Of a stretch of 9,945 nt of DNA, positions 1 to 7,414 are shown piece by piece. Origin of the DNA: UBA11164 sp002420085 (GTDB lineage Bacteria > Pseudomonadota > Gammaproteobacteria > Xanthomonadales > Xanthomonadaceae); contig DALYLJ010000124.1 of assembly GCA_031976395.1 (NCBI GenBank), positions 1 through 9,945 on the forward strand, written 5' to 3'. The position numbers were made by a program, and so were the translations under genes. Below the pieces are notes generated by a model. The model did not search any database. It saw nothing but the letters and a program-made list of their open reading frames with translations, and had not been told where the DNA came from. Every line of letters starts with the position of its first letter. Positions within the stretch are counted from its first letter, which is position 1.

Positions 1-122
1 CGCCAGGCACGCATGGCCAGCCCATTCGCGCGAGCCACAGTGGGTTTTGCAGGTTGAACACCGGCTGGTTGGGTCGAGGCGCCGGTCACTGAGTGGATGC
101 TTGCGCTGCAACGGCCGTGCGG
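1..122. other. Sequence beyond the dinB stop, no gene recognised
   Basis: No open frame here is convincing. The plus-strand frames that enter from the left edge all close within the first 165 bases, so this could hold the tail of a gene outside the window, but I recognise no protein. A 6-bp inverted repeat (ACCGGC at 60-65 with GCCGGT at 81-86) lies 37-63 bases past the dinB stop in the direction of transcription. It is too short, and lacks a T tract, to be called a terminator. Confidence 0.3.
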
Positions 123-1220
123 TCAGTCCGGATTGAACAGGTTTCCCGGTCGGGGTGGCTGGGCGTCGGTTTCGATCAGGTTGGTGAGGCCGATGCCGAT
201 CAGTCGGTAGCGGGTGCTGGGGTCGGGGTCGATCCGTTCGAGCAGGGTGGTTGCCAGGGTGATGATGCTGTCCAATCGGTCCGGTGGCAGATCGGGGGTG
301 ATGCTGCGGGTCAGGATGCGGAAGTCGGTGCGTTTGAGCTTGATTACGACGGTTCTTGCCAGCAGGGTCTTGCGTTCGGCACTGGTCCAGACCCGTTCGG
401 CCAGTCGGGCGAGATGGGGCTGCAATCGGTCGAGTGGCAGGTCATCGGGGAAGGTGTCTTCGGCCGAGATCGAGCGGGTCGGTCGTTCGGGGCAGACCGG
501 GGTGTGATCGATGCCTCGGGCGAGTTCGTGCAGTCGCTGACCGTAGCGGCCGAATTCGCTGCACAGTTCGGTCAGTGTGCGGTGTCGAAGGTCGCCGATG
601 GTTTCGATGCCGATCCGGCTGAGGCGTGCCTGGGTGACCTTGCCGACGCCGGGGATGCGTGCCACTGGGAGGGGCTCCAGGAAGCGTTCGATCCGGGTCG
701 GAGGGATGACGAACAGGCCGTCCGGCTTGCGCCAGTCGGAAGCGATCTTGGCCAGGAACTTGTTCGGGGCGACGCCGGCCGATGCGGTCAGTCCGGTGAC
801 GCTGCGGATTTCGCTGCGGATGGCCTGGGCGGCTTCGGTGGCGCTGTCGAAGCCGCGTCGGTTGGCGGTGACATCGAGATAGGCTTCATCGAGCGACAGC
901 GGTTCGACCAGGTCGGTGTGGTCGAGCAGGATTTCCCGAAGCTGGTTCGATACGCTGCGATAGCGGGTGAAATCCGGCGGCACGAATACCGCATCCGGGC
1001 ACAGGCGGGCGGCTCTGAGCGCAGGCATGGCCGAGTACACGCCGAACCGTCGGGCTTCGTAGGAGGCGGCGCAGACCACCGAGCGCGGTCCACGCCAGGC
1101 GACCACGACCGGCTTGCCGCGCAGGCTGGGATCGTCTCGCTGCTCGACGGATGCGTAGAAGGCATCCATGTCGATGTGGATGATCTTGCGGAGGCGCGGC
1201 GGTGGGCTCGGGTCGGTCAT
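123..1220 (-). CDS. dinB: DNA polymerase IV (Y-family translesion polymerase)
   Basis: This 365-residue protein is a full-length Y-family polymerase. It copies past damaged template bases with low fidelity and without proofreading. The first catalytic motif is HIDMDAFYASVE (residues 15-26), with metal-binding Asp17 and a tyrosine (Tyr22) at the steric-gate position, where E. coli DinB has Phe13 and Dpo4 has Tyr12. The second is SLDEAYLDVT, with the catalytic pair Asp111-Glu112. The palm/thumb segment ASAGVAPNKFLAKIASDWRKPDG and the helix-hairpin-helix region IPGVGKVTQARL follow, then the little-finger domain. The C-terminus (GNLFNPD) could be a beta-clamp binding peptide, as is usual for this family. 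The start codon is 27 bp after the stop of the DUF3501 gene on the same strand, so it is probably the last gene of that operon. No SOS (LexA) box was noticed in the short gap. No strong Shine-Dalgarno is present. Confidence 0.96.
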   Translation of the reverse strand: MTDPSPPPRLRKIIHIDMDAFYASVEQRDDPSLRGKPVVVAWRGPRSVVCAASYEARRFGVYSAMPALRAARLCPDAVFVPPDFTRYRSVSNQLREILLDHTDLVEPLSLDEAYLDVTANRRGFDSATEAAQAIRSEIRSVTGLTASAGVAPNKFLAKIASDWRKPDGLFVIPPTRIERFLEPLPVARIPGVGKVTQARLSRIGIETIGDLRHRTLTELCSEFGRYGQRLHELARGIDHTPVCPERPTRSISAEDTFPDDLPLDRLQPHLARLAERVWTSAERKTLLARTVVIKLKRTDFRILTRSITPDLPPDRLDSIITLATTLLERIDPDPSTRYRLIGIGLTNLIETDAQPPRPGNLFNPD

Positions 1221-1247
1221 CGTGCGCTCGGCGGGGAGCGCGTTCGA

Positions 1248-1829
1248 TCAGTCGAAGTCGGCCAGCAGGGCGTCGCGGACCGGGCCTTCGACGGTGACCG
1301 CGATCGGCATGCGTTGGTCGTCGATGCCGAAATGCAGGGCGGCGCCGGCGCGCAGGGCCATGATCCGGGCGGGGCCGAACTCGAAGCGTGCGAAGTGGAC
1401 GGCGGCAGTCTTGCCGGCTTCACTGCGGTCGAGGTCTTCATCAACGATGGCGTGGATGCGCGGGTGGCCGTCCACGTCGGCATGCAGGGCGTGTTCGATG
1501 CCGCCCAGTCGAGCCAGTTCGCGCTTGCGCTGTTCGATGTCGGGGTATTCCAACAGGACGGTGGCCTTGAGGTTGCTGCCGTTCGGAATCAGCGGGTTGT
1601 AGGCATCGAGCTCGTCCTGGATGCCGGCCGCCTCGAAGATTCGCTCGATCCGCAGCATTTCCTGTATCTGGTACTGGATGGTCAGGCGATCCTCGAACAG
1701 CAGGGTGATGTGCGGGCCGAGGGCGAGCTTGCGGTGCTTCTTGTGGGCCAGCACGCGAGCACGGAAGTCTGGCCGTTGTGCCGAGTAGGCTTCGAGGCTG
1801 AGCAGGTCGGCGCGGGTGAGTGTGTTCAT
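1248..1829 (-). CDS. DUF3501 family protein
   Basis: The 193-residue product is a DUF3501 protein of unknown biochemical function. I recognise the family from the N-terminal half: TRADLLSLEAY, then HKKHRKLALGPHITLLFEDR, then QYQIQEMLRIERIFE and ELDAYNPLIPNGSNLKAT. This block is highly conserved in proteins encoded beside rubrerythrin and GlpC-like Fe-S genes in proteobacteria. The frame is open for another 31 codons upstream (ATG at 1922), but those residues are Arg-rich and unlike the family, so I place the start at 1829, which gives the usual length. No signal peptide, membrane segment or cysteine cluster is seen, so it is probably cytosolic and holds no Fe-S cluster of its own. It lies 133 bp after the Fe-S gene and 27 bp before dinB, all in one direction. 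No clear Shine-Dalgarno precedes the chosen start. Confidence 0.9.
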   Translation of the reverse strand: MNTLTRADLLSLEAYSAQRPDFRARVLAHKKHRKLALGPHITLLFEDRLTIQYQIQEMLRIERIFEAAGIQDELDAYNPLIPNGSNLKATVLLEYPDIEQRKRELARLGGIEHALHADVDGHPRIHAIVDEDLDRSEAGKTAAVHFARFEFGPARIMALRAGAALHFGIDDQRMPIAVTVEGPVRDALLADFD

Positions 1830-1962
1830 CGTTCGGTTGGCGTGCAGTTCGATCGAGTGGACCAGTCGAAGGTGTCGTCGTGATCGGATCGCGATCAGGT
1901 CCGGCGCGTCGAAACGGTTCATCGCGCTGTGTCGAGGGATGTGGGGGAGGGGATCGGTCGGT

Positions 1963-3306
1963 TCAGATGCCGTAGGCCCGGCGCAGCAGGGACAGTGGGT
2001 GTTCGGCGTGGTGGCCGTCGCCCAGGCCGTGGGCGATGTGGTTGCCGGCCATCACGCAATCGCTGGTGAAGTGATCCGGTTCGGCCTGCCTGACCCGGTT
2101 CTCGACCGGTCTGGCGATCTTGCGGGCCAGGGCGTAGGTGGCCTTCTTGACGCCATAGGTGCCGTCGTGGCCGGAGCAGCGCTCGATGGTGGTGATCTCG
2201 GTGTCAGGGATCAGTTCCAGCACCTGTCGGGTCTTCGGACCGATGTTCTGAACCCGTTGATGGCAGGCGACCTGCCAGGCGACCTTGCCGAGCGGGTTCG
2301 CGAAATCGGTCTTGAGCAGGCCGGCGGCATGCCGGTGCATGAGGTACTCGAACGGGTCGAAGATCGCCTTCCGAACCCGCTGGACATCGGCATCATCCGG
2401 ATACATCAGAGGGATTTCCTGCTTGAACATCAGTACGCAGGATGGGATCGGTGCGACGATGTTCCAGCCGTCGGCGACCAGTTGCACCAACTCCGGCAGA
2501 TTCTCGCGGGTGTAGGCATCGACAGCGTCGAGGTCGCCCAATTCGAGCTTCGGCATGCCGCAGCAGCGGTTGCTGCGGATCAGCCGGACGGCGATGCCGT
2601 TGTGGCGGTAGACCGCGACCAGATCCTCGACCATGCCGGGGTGGTTGAAGCGTCCGTAACAGGTCACGAACACGGCGACCTTGCCGGAGGTCGGGCCGGC
2701 GGCAATTGCGGCCTGACCGTCATCGTCGTCGCGGATGCGCCGCTCGGCGGTGTCGCTGTGATAGTCGGGTACCTTGGCGGCCCGATCGACGCCGAGGGTC
2801 TGTTCCAGCAGTCCGCGCACGCTGTGGTTGCGGTTGCCCCAGTTGACCGCCTGGACGACCACCGGGATCGAGGCCAGCCGGCCGACCGTGCGGGTGTTGG
2901 CCAGCAGCCGGGCGGCTGCGGGTGCGCCCTCGCGCTTGAACCGGACCGCCTTGGCGCGCAGCATCAGGTGTGGAAAATCGATGTTCCACGGATGCGGCGG
3001 GATGTATGGGCACTTGCTCTGATAGCAGAGGTCGCACAGGTAGCACTGATCGACCACCTTGCCGTAGTCAGCCTTGGCGACCCCGTCCACTTCCATGGTT
3101 TCGCTGGCATCGACCAGATCGAACAGGGTCGGGAACGCCTGGCACAGGCTGACGCAGCGGCGGCAGCCGTGGCACAGGTCGAACACCCGCTCCAGTTCGG
3201 CGTCGAGCGCCTGCTGGTCCCAGAAATTCGGGTTTTTCCAGTCGAGCGGATGCCGCGTCGGTGCGTCGAGGCTACCTTCGCGAGCGGCGGTCGGTGTGCT
3301 GTTCAT
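1963..3306 (-). CDS. GlpC/HdrD-like Fe-S oxidoreductase (two 4Fe-4S motifs, CCG domains)
   Basis: This 447-residue protein resembles the Fe-S subunit of anaerobic glycerol-3-phosphate dehydrogenase (GlpC) and heterodisulfide reductase subunit D. Two cluster motifs are near the N-terminus: CHGCRRCVSLC (Cys45, 48, 51, 55) and CYLCDLCYQSKCP (Cys88, 91, 94, 99). Two cysteine-rich (CCG-like) regions follow: NRCCGMP at residues 247-252, then Cys348 (ACHQRVQNIG) and CSGHDGTYG from Cys377. The second has Cys-Ser where the family often has Cys-Cys. It has no membrane segment or signal peptide. There is no flavin-binding GlpA/GlpB-type partner nearby, so a glycerol-3-phosphate role is unlikely. Proteins of this type shuttle electrons. 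Sitting between rubrerythrin and DUF3501, it is a candidate electron donor to the rubrerythrin; that is inference. A Shine-Dalgarno GAGGGA lies 4 bases before the ATG. The gene is 250 bp downstream of the rubrerythrin stop. Confidence 0.88.
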   Translation of the reverse strand: MNSTPTAAREGSLDAPTRHPLDWKNPNFWDQQALDAELERVFDLCHGCRRCVSLCQAFPTLFDLVDASETMEVDGVAKADYGKVVDQCYLCDLCYQSKCPYIPPHPWNIDFPHLMLRAKAVRFKREGAPAAARLLANTRTVGRLASIPVVVQAVNWGNRNHSVRGLLEQTLGVDRAAKVPDYHSDTAERRIRDDDDGQAAIAAGPTSGKVAVFVTCYGRFNHPGMVEDLVAVYRHNGIAVRLIRSNRCCGMPKLELGDLDAVDAYTRENLPELVQLVADGWNIVAPIPSCVLMFKQEIPLMYPDDADVQRVRKAIFDPFEYLMHRHAAGLLKTDFANPLGKVAWQVACHQRVQNIGPKTRQVLELIPDTEITTIERCSGHDGTYGVKKATYALARKIARPVENRVRQAEPDHFTSDCVMAGNHIAHGLGDGHHAEHPLSLLRRAYGI

Positions 3307-3374
3307 GCGATCCCTCGTTGGTTCCGACGGAAACGGTCGCGATGGCCGGACCGGGTGGTCAGCGGCAATCTGAA

Positions 3375-3430
3375 GGAGCCCACCCCGTGGATTGGAATCG
3401 AGGGCGTGGATGATCCACGGAATGGGCTCC
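3375..3430 (-). other. Long stem-loop between rubrerythrin and the Fe-S gene
   Basis: The arms 3375-3391 and 3414-3430 are 17-base inverted repeats around a 22-base loop. Fifteen positions pair perfectly. The other two are C/A mismatches if read as plus-strand RNA but G-U wobbles if read as minus-strand RNA, which is the direction of the operon. The structure would therefore form without interruption only in the operon transcript. Inside the loop, CGTGGA at 3405-3410 can pair instead with TCCACG at 3414-3419, which would take over part of the right arm. No T tract follows in the minus direction, so it is not a standard intrinsic terminator. An mRNA processing/stability element or attenuator is plausible. 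Confidence 0.6.
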
Positions 3431-3518
3431 GACAGAACCGGGTGCGCGGCCGGCAGCCGGCGCGTGTATCACTGCATGGCGGTTCACGGCCAGCGCGTGC
3501 CGATGCCCTGGCGCGCAG

Positions 3519-3537
3519 TCGCGGCTGCCCGCCGCCG
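3519..3537 (-). other. Short GC-rich hairpin after the rubrerythrin stop
   Basis: GCGGC (3521-3525) and GCCGC (3531-3535) form a 5-bp stem with a 5-base loop, extendable by further pairs across a one-base bulge. It begins about 20 bases after the rubrerythrin stop codon in the direction of transcription. It could weaken read-through into the Fe-S gene or protect the rubrerythrin mRNA 3' end. There is no T run, so true termination is uncertain. Confidence 0.35.
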
Positions 3538-3556
3538 ACGCAGGTGGTGCGGTGGA

Positions 3557-3982
<426 letters not shown>

Positions 3983-4051
3983 GATGTCACCTCTTCGCGG
4001 ACAACGAGAATGTGCGTGGCGGGTCGCGCGTGCGGGACGCCGCACCGCTAC

Positions 4052-4080
4052 AGGATAACCCGCGCCCGCGATGTTCTCAA
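4052..4080 (-). promoter_or_regulatory. Promoter of the rubrerythrin operon
   Basis: Read on the minus strand, TTGAGA (4075-4080, five of six to consensus) and TATCCT (4052-4057, four of six) are separated by exactly 17 bp. Transcription would start near 4045, giving a leader of about 60 bases before the rubrerythrin ATG. The -35 element is one base from the OxyR operator, the arrangement of OxyR-activated sigma-70 promoters. Confidence 0.65.
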
Positions 4081-4081
4081 A

Positions 4082-4118
4082 ATCGATTGTAATTAATTGA
4101 CCGATTGGTAATATCTAT
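4082..4118 (-). promoter_or_regulatory. Double OxyR operator upstream of rubrerythrin
   Basis: The OxyR recognition element consists of two ATAGnTnnnAnCTAT half-sites 7 bp apart. On the minus strand, 4104-4118 reads ATAGATATTACCAAT and matches 9 of 10 defined bases; 4082-4096 reads TTAATTACAATCGAT and matches 7 of 10; the gap is exactly 7 bp. The site would cover about -37 to -73 from the predicted start of transcription. The oxyR gene ends 24 bases away, which makes the assignment more likely. Confidence 0.75.
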
Positions 4119-4141
4119 CACGAATGCCTGCCTGCCGCCGT

Positions 4142-5059
4142 TCAGCGGTGGGTCGGATCGAGCAGGGACGGCGGCAGGGCACGCAACACGTCGGCCATCA
4201 TGAGCAGGAAATCCGCCATCGCCGAACTGCGCCGCCAGACCATGGCGATCTGGCGGTGCGGCACGGTGCCGGTGAATGGCAGCAATCGGAGGTGTTCGGC
4301 CGGCGGTACCGGCGGTTTGATCGCCAGGGTCGGCAGCAGGGTCATGCCGACATTGGAGGCCACCATCTGGCGCAGGGTTTCGAGACTGGTGGCGCGGAAG
4401 CCGCTGCGCTCGCTGGCGCCGGCGTGACGGCAGAGATCCAGCGCCTGTTCGCGCAGGCAGTGGCCTTCTTCCAGGAGCAGCAGGTCGGCGCCGGTCAGAT
4501 CCTCGGTCGAAACGGTCGTCCGGGTGCCGAGCGGGTGACCGTCATGGACCGCCAGCACGAAGGGTTCGTCGAACAGCGGTTCGAGATGGAAGGCGTCGTC
4601 CGGGCAGGGCAGGGGCAGGGCCAGAACCCCGGCATCGAGCCGACCATCCTGCAGGCGGGCGATGATTTCATCGGTCTTTTCCTCGACCAGCAGCAGTTCG
4701 AGGCGGGGAAACCGGCTGCGCAGGCCGGGAACGACATGCGGCAGCAGGTACGGTCCCAGGGTCGGGAACAGTCCCAGCCGGACGGTGCCGGCTTCTGGAT
4801 CCATGCTGCGCCGGGCGATCTCGCGCATCTGTTCGACATCGGCAAGGATACTGCGGGCGCGATCGATGATCGCGCGTCCGGCCGGGGTCAGCAGCACCTT
4901 GCGTGGCGCGCGCTCGACCAGGGTCACGCCGAGTTCGTCCTCCAGTTTCTTGATCTGGGTCGAGAGGGTCGGCTGGCTGACGAAGCAGGCTTCGGCGGCC
5001 CTGCCGAAGTGGCGGTGATCGGCGAGTGCGACCAGGTAGCGAAGATCACGCAAATTCAT
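4142..5059 (-). CDS. oxyR: OxyR, LysR-type hydrogen peroxide-sensing regulator
   Basis: This 305-residue LysR-family regulator aligns closely with E. coli OxyR along its whole length. The N-terminus MNLRDLRYLVALADHRHF and the helix-turn-helix segment (FVSQPTLSTQIKKLEDELG, residues 26-44) are nearly identical. The peroxide-sensing pair is present in EEGHCLREQALDLC: Cys201 and Cys210, equivalent to Cys199 and Cys208, which form the activating disulfide. The downstream FRATSLETLRQMVA segment is also conserved. It activates antioxidant genes when oxidised; here the nearest target is the rubrerythrin gene, which follows 159 bp downstream on the same strand behind a matching operator. AAGG lies 8 bases before the ATG as a ribosome binding site. 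No terminator hairpin was seen between oxyR and rubrerythrin, so some read-through is possible. Confidence 0.97.
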   Translation of the reverse strand: MNLRDLRYLVALADHRHFGRAAEACFVSQPTLSTQIKKLEDELGVTLVERAPRKVLLTPAGRAIIDRARSILADVEQMREIARRSMDPEAGTVRLGLFPTLGPYLLPHVVPGLRSRFPRLELLLVEEKTDEIIARLQDGRLDAGVLALPLPCPDDAFHLEPLFDEPFVLAVHDGHPLGTRTTVSTEDLTGADLLLLEEGHCLREQALDLCRHAGASERSGFRATSLETLRQMVASNVGMTLLPTLAIKPPVPPAEHLRLLPFTGTVPHRQIAMVWRRSSAMADFLLMMADVLRALPPSLLDPTHR

Positions 5060-5359
5060 GATTATTGCCTTTTTGATCGCTTGAATCTATCACGGGTGGG
5101 TGGCGCGTGTGCTGGCTCCGGTCGGCTTCGGGGTCGATTGGACAGGGGAGATTCATGTTCCGACGGTGTGTGTGGGCGGGAGGACTCGCCCGCGCCACGC
5201 GGTCGCTGGCGCCGGTCGGATGCGGGCGCGCCATTGTCGCGTCCGTCATTCACATCGGCGTGGTCGGGGCCATGGTCTATGATCGGCGGTCGGGCTGTCA
5301 GCGCGAAGTGCCGACGGCAATCAGCAGGCTATCGAGTGTTCCGAAAGGAGGGTGTGATC
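5060..5359. other. Intergenic region between divergent oxyR and the S9 peptidase gene
   Basis: No gene is supported in these 300 bases; open frames that cross it have no recognisable protein and no ribosome binding site. It holds the OxyR box at 5076-5090 near the left end. On the plus strand TATGAT at 5278-5283 is five of six to a -10 element, 77 bases before the peptidase start, but I see no good -35 at the right distance. At the right end is the peptidase ribosome binding site, AAAGGAGG from 5344. Confidence 0.5.
5076..5090 (-). promoter_or_regulatory. Single OxyR box in front of oxyR
   Basis: On the minus strand this reads ATAGATTCAAGCGAT, matching 9 of 10 defined bases of the OxyR half-site ATAGnTnnnAnCTAT. 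The box ends 16 bases before the oxyR start codon. A partner half-site at the expected 7-bp spacing (5054-5068) matches only about 4 of 10 and overlaps the start codon. The location fits autorepression, which is known for OxyR in other bacteria. The 10 bases ATCTATCACG (5085-5094) recur exactly at 4113-4122 in the rubrerythrin operator. Confidence 0.55.
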
Positions 5360-7345
5360 ATGAGTCGAATTTCAGGGGCGAGCGCGGCCATGGCGGTGGT
5401 GCTGTGGCTGCTGCCGACAGTCACGTCGGCACAGGTCGAGCGTCGTCTGGTCAACGACGGCCAGGTGGTGCTGGAGGATGTGCCGGAGATTCCCGCCGCG
5501 ATCAGCGAGGCGCTGCGTCGGTACCAGAATGTCCGCAGTGCCGGCGTACTCGATTGGAATGGTGACGGCAGCGGTCTGTATGTCGCTACCCGGTTCGATG
5601 AGGTCAACCAGATTCATCGCATCGATCGTCCGGGCGGTGCTCGTCGGCAGTTGAGTTGGTTCGATGAGCCGGTCGGTCAGGTTGTACGTCAGCCCGGCAG
5701 CGAGCGGCTGGCATTCACCCGTGACAGTGGTGGGGGTGAGTTCGCGCAGATCTTCCTGTTCGATCCGGCCGATGGTGAGGCGCGACTGATCAGTGATGGC
5801 GAGTCGCGCAATTCCGGTCTGCTGTGGTCGCACGACGGCAGCCGCCTGGCATTCACCAGTACCCGCCGCGATGGTCGGGCCAATGACATCTGGATCATGG
5901 CTCCGGATGATCCGGGCAGTGCCCGAATGGTCGCGCCGGCCGATGACGGTACCTTGTGGGCACCGATCGCCTTCGATCGAGCCGGTGGCCGGCTGCTGGT
6001 GCAGCAGTATGTCAGCATCGCCGATTCGCGCATCCAGGTGCTCGATCTGGCCAGCGGTCGGCAGGTGCGTCCCTTGCCCGAGCCCGACTCGGCATCGGCC
6101 GACATCGCCCTGGCCTTCAGTCACGATGCTGCGGGGGTGGCCGACGGGCTGTATTTCCTGACCGATCGTCAGGGCGAGTTCAATCAACTTGCCTGGCAGT
6201 CGCTGCGGCCCGGATCGAAGATCAGGATATTGACTGCTGACATCCCCTGGTCGATCACCGAGTTCGCGCTCAGTGACGACGGTCGGCGTGGTGCGTTTCT
6301 CAGCAACGAGGACGGTATCAGTCGGCTGTACCTGTTCGATCCGGCCAGCGGCGACCACCGCCGGGTCGAGGCGGTTCCGAATGGCGTGATCGGCGGGCTT
6401 CGCTTCGATCCCAAGGGGGAGCGGCTGGCCTTCACGGTCAACAACGCCCGCACGCCCAGCGATGCCTACGTACTGACCCTGGCCGGCGCGCCGGGTGCCA
6501 GCCCGGTCCTGGAGCGCTGGACCTACAGCGAGGTCGGCGGACTCGATCCGGAGCGCTTCGTCGAGCCGGAACTGGTCCATTACCCGAGCTTCGACCAGGT
6601 CGATGGCGCAGCACGGCGGATTCCCGCTTTCGTGTATCGGCCGGCCGGTCCGGGGCCGCATCCAGTGGTGATCAGCATCCACGGCGGCCCGGAAGCCCAG
6701 GCGCTTCCGGTATTCAGCAGCACCTATCAACTCTGGCTGGCTCGGCTCGGTGCGGCGGTGATCGTGCCCAACGTGCGGGGTTCGGCCGGCTACGGCAAGA
6801 CCTATGTCGGTCTCGATGACGGCTACCGACGCGAGGATTCGGTGCGCGACATCGGGGCCTTGCTGGACTGGATCGCAACCCAGCCCGATCTCGATGCTTC
6901 GCGGGTGGCTCTGTACGGTGGCAGCTACGGCGGCTACATGGTTCTGGCCGGTGCGGTCCACTACAGCGATCGACTGAAGGCGGCGGTGGACATCGTCGGC
7001 ATCAGCAATTTCGTCACCTTCCTGGAAAATACCCAGGACTACCGGCGTGATCTTCGGCGCGTCGAATACGGTGACGAGCGTGATCCGGAGATGCGTGCCT
7101 TCCTTCAGCGCATCAGTCCGCTCAACCAGGTCGAACGAATCCGCATTCCACTGCTGGTGGCCCAGGGCAACAACGATCCGCGGGTGCCGGTGAGCGAGTC
7201 CGAGCAGATCGTCGCGGCCCTGCGCCGACAGAACGTGCCGGTGTGGTACATGAATGCCTTGAACGAGGGGCACGGGTTCCGGCGCAAGGAAAACCAGGAT
7301 GTGTTCAGCGAGGTGGTGATGCTGTTCCTGAGTCGGCATCTGTAG
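5360..7345 (+). CDS. Secreted S9 family (prolyl oligopeptidase-type) serine peptidase
   Basis: The 661-residue protein begins with a signal peptide (hydrophobic MAVVLWLLPTV, likely cleaved after TSA at residue 24), so it acts in the periplasm or outside the cell. Residues of about 60-370 form repeated beta-propeller blades (PD40/WD40-like; for example SHDGSRLAFTS, DPKGERLAFTV). From about residue 410 comes the alpha/beta-hydrolase peptidase domain: HGGPEAQ near 441, NVRGSAGYGK at 471-480, and the nucleophile motif YGGSYGGYM with Ser522. Asp606 (QGNNDPRVP) and His638 (NEGHGF) complete the triad. It most resembles the S9C acylaminoacyl/oligopeptidase group, which cleaves short peptides; the exact substrate cannot be read from the sequence. 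The start at 5360 has an excellent Shine-Dalgarno 8 bases upstream; the frame is open further upstream to 4124, but that part is antisense to oxyR. The gene seems to be monocistronic. Confidence 0.95.
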   Translation: MSRISGASAAMAVVLWLLPTVTSAQVERRLVNDGQVVLEDVPEIPAAISEALRRYQNVRSAGVLDWNGDGSGLYVATRFDEVNQIHRIDRPGGARRQLSWFDEPVGQVVRQPGSERLAFTRDSGGGEFAQIFLFDPADGEARLISDGESRNSGLLWSHDGSRLAFTSTRRDGRANDIWIMAPDDPGSARMVAPADDGTLWAPIAFDRAGGRLLVQQYVSIADSRIQVLDLASGRQVRPLPEPDSASADIALAFSHDAAGVADGLYFLTDRQGEFNQLAWQSLRPGSKIRILTADIPWSITEFALSDDGRRGAFLSNEDGISRLYLFDPASGDHRRVEAVPNGVIGGLRFDPKGERLAFTVNNARTPSDAYVLTLAGAPGASPVLERWTYSEVGGLDPERFVEPELVHYPSFDQVDGAARRIPAFVYRPAGPGPHPVVISIHGGPEAQALPVFSSTYQLWLARLGAAVIVPNVRGSAGYGKTYVGLDDGYRREDSVRDIGALLDWIATQPDLDASRVALYGGSYGGYMVLAGAVHYSDRLKAAVDIVGISNFVTFLENTQDYRRDLRRVEYGDERDPEMRAFLQRISPLNQVERIRIPLLVAQGNNDPRVPVSESEQIVAALRRQNVPVWYMNALNEGHGFRRKENQDVFSEVVMLFLSRHL

Positions 7346-7350
7346 ATCGG

Positions 7351-7407
7351 GGCGGCCACCACGGCGGGACCGCCGGAGTGTGCTCCGGCAGTCCCGTAGC
7401 GGCCGCC
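7351..7407. terminator. Nested GC-rich stem-loop between convergent genes
   Basis: Three nested pairings share one axis: GGCGGCC (7351-7357) with GGCCGCC (7401-7407), CGGGAC (7365-7370) with GTCCCG (7391-7396), and GCCGGAG (7372-7378) with CTCCGGC (7383-7389) around a TGTG loop. It begins 6 bases after the peptidase stop and ends 8 bases before the hydrolase stop, so it lies almost exactly between two converging genes. No T tract is present on either strand; a bidirectional terminator is inferred from position and stability. Confidence 0.7.
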
Positions 7408-7414
7408 GAGGCGG

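Noticed and set aside
93..1883. 596-codon plus-strand open frame opposite dinB and DUF3501
   Set aside because: It is antisense to two recognised genes, has low-complexity Gly/Asp/Val-rich composition and no known domain. Long antisense frames are expected in GC-rich DNA.
1830..1926. N-terminal extension of the DUF3501 protein to the ATG at 1922
   Set aside because: The extra 31 residues are unlike the family, whose conserved sequence begins at the ATG at 1829.
1952..1963. 12-base match (AACCGACCGATC on the minus strand) to the palindrome flank at 9505-9516
   Set aside because: ACCG/GATC words are so common in this window that a single shared 12-mer is weak evidence of a common operator.
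3307..3556. A small gene between rubrerythrin and the Fe-S gene
   Set aside because: A minus-strand frame crosses it, but it is Arg/Pro-rich, overlaps the rubrerythrin 3' end, lacks a ribosome binding site and resembles no known protein.
4124..5359. Upstream extension of the S9 peptidase reading frame
   Set aside because: The frame is open but antisense to oxyR, and the ATG at 5360 with its Shine-Dalgarno and signal peptide is the obvious start.
5372..7339. 655-codon minus-strand open frame covering almost the whole S9 peptidase gene
   Set aside because: Its length is striking, but the plus strand has a signal peptide, strong ribosome binding site and complete catalytic triad. The antisense product has no recognised fold.
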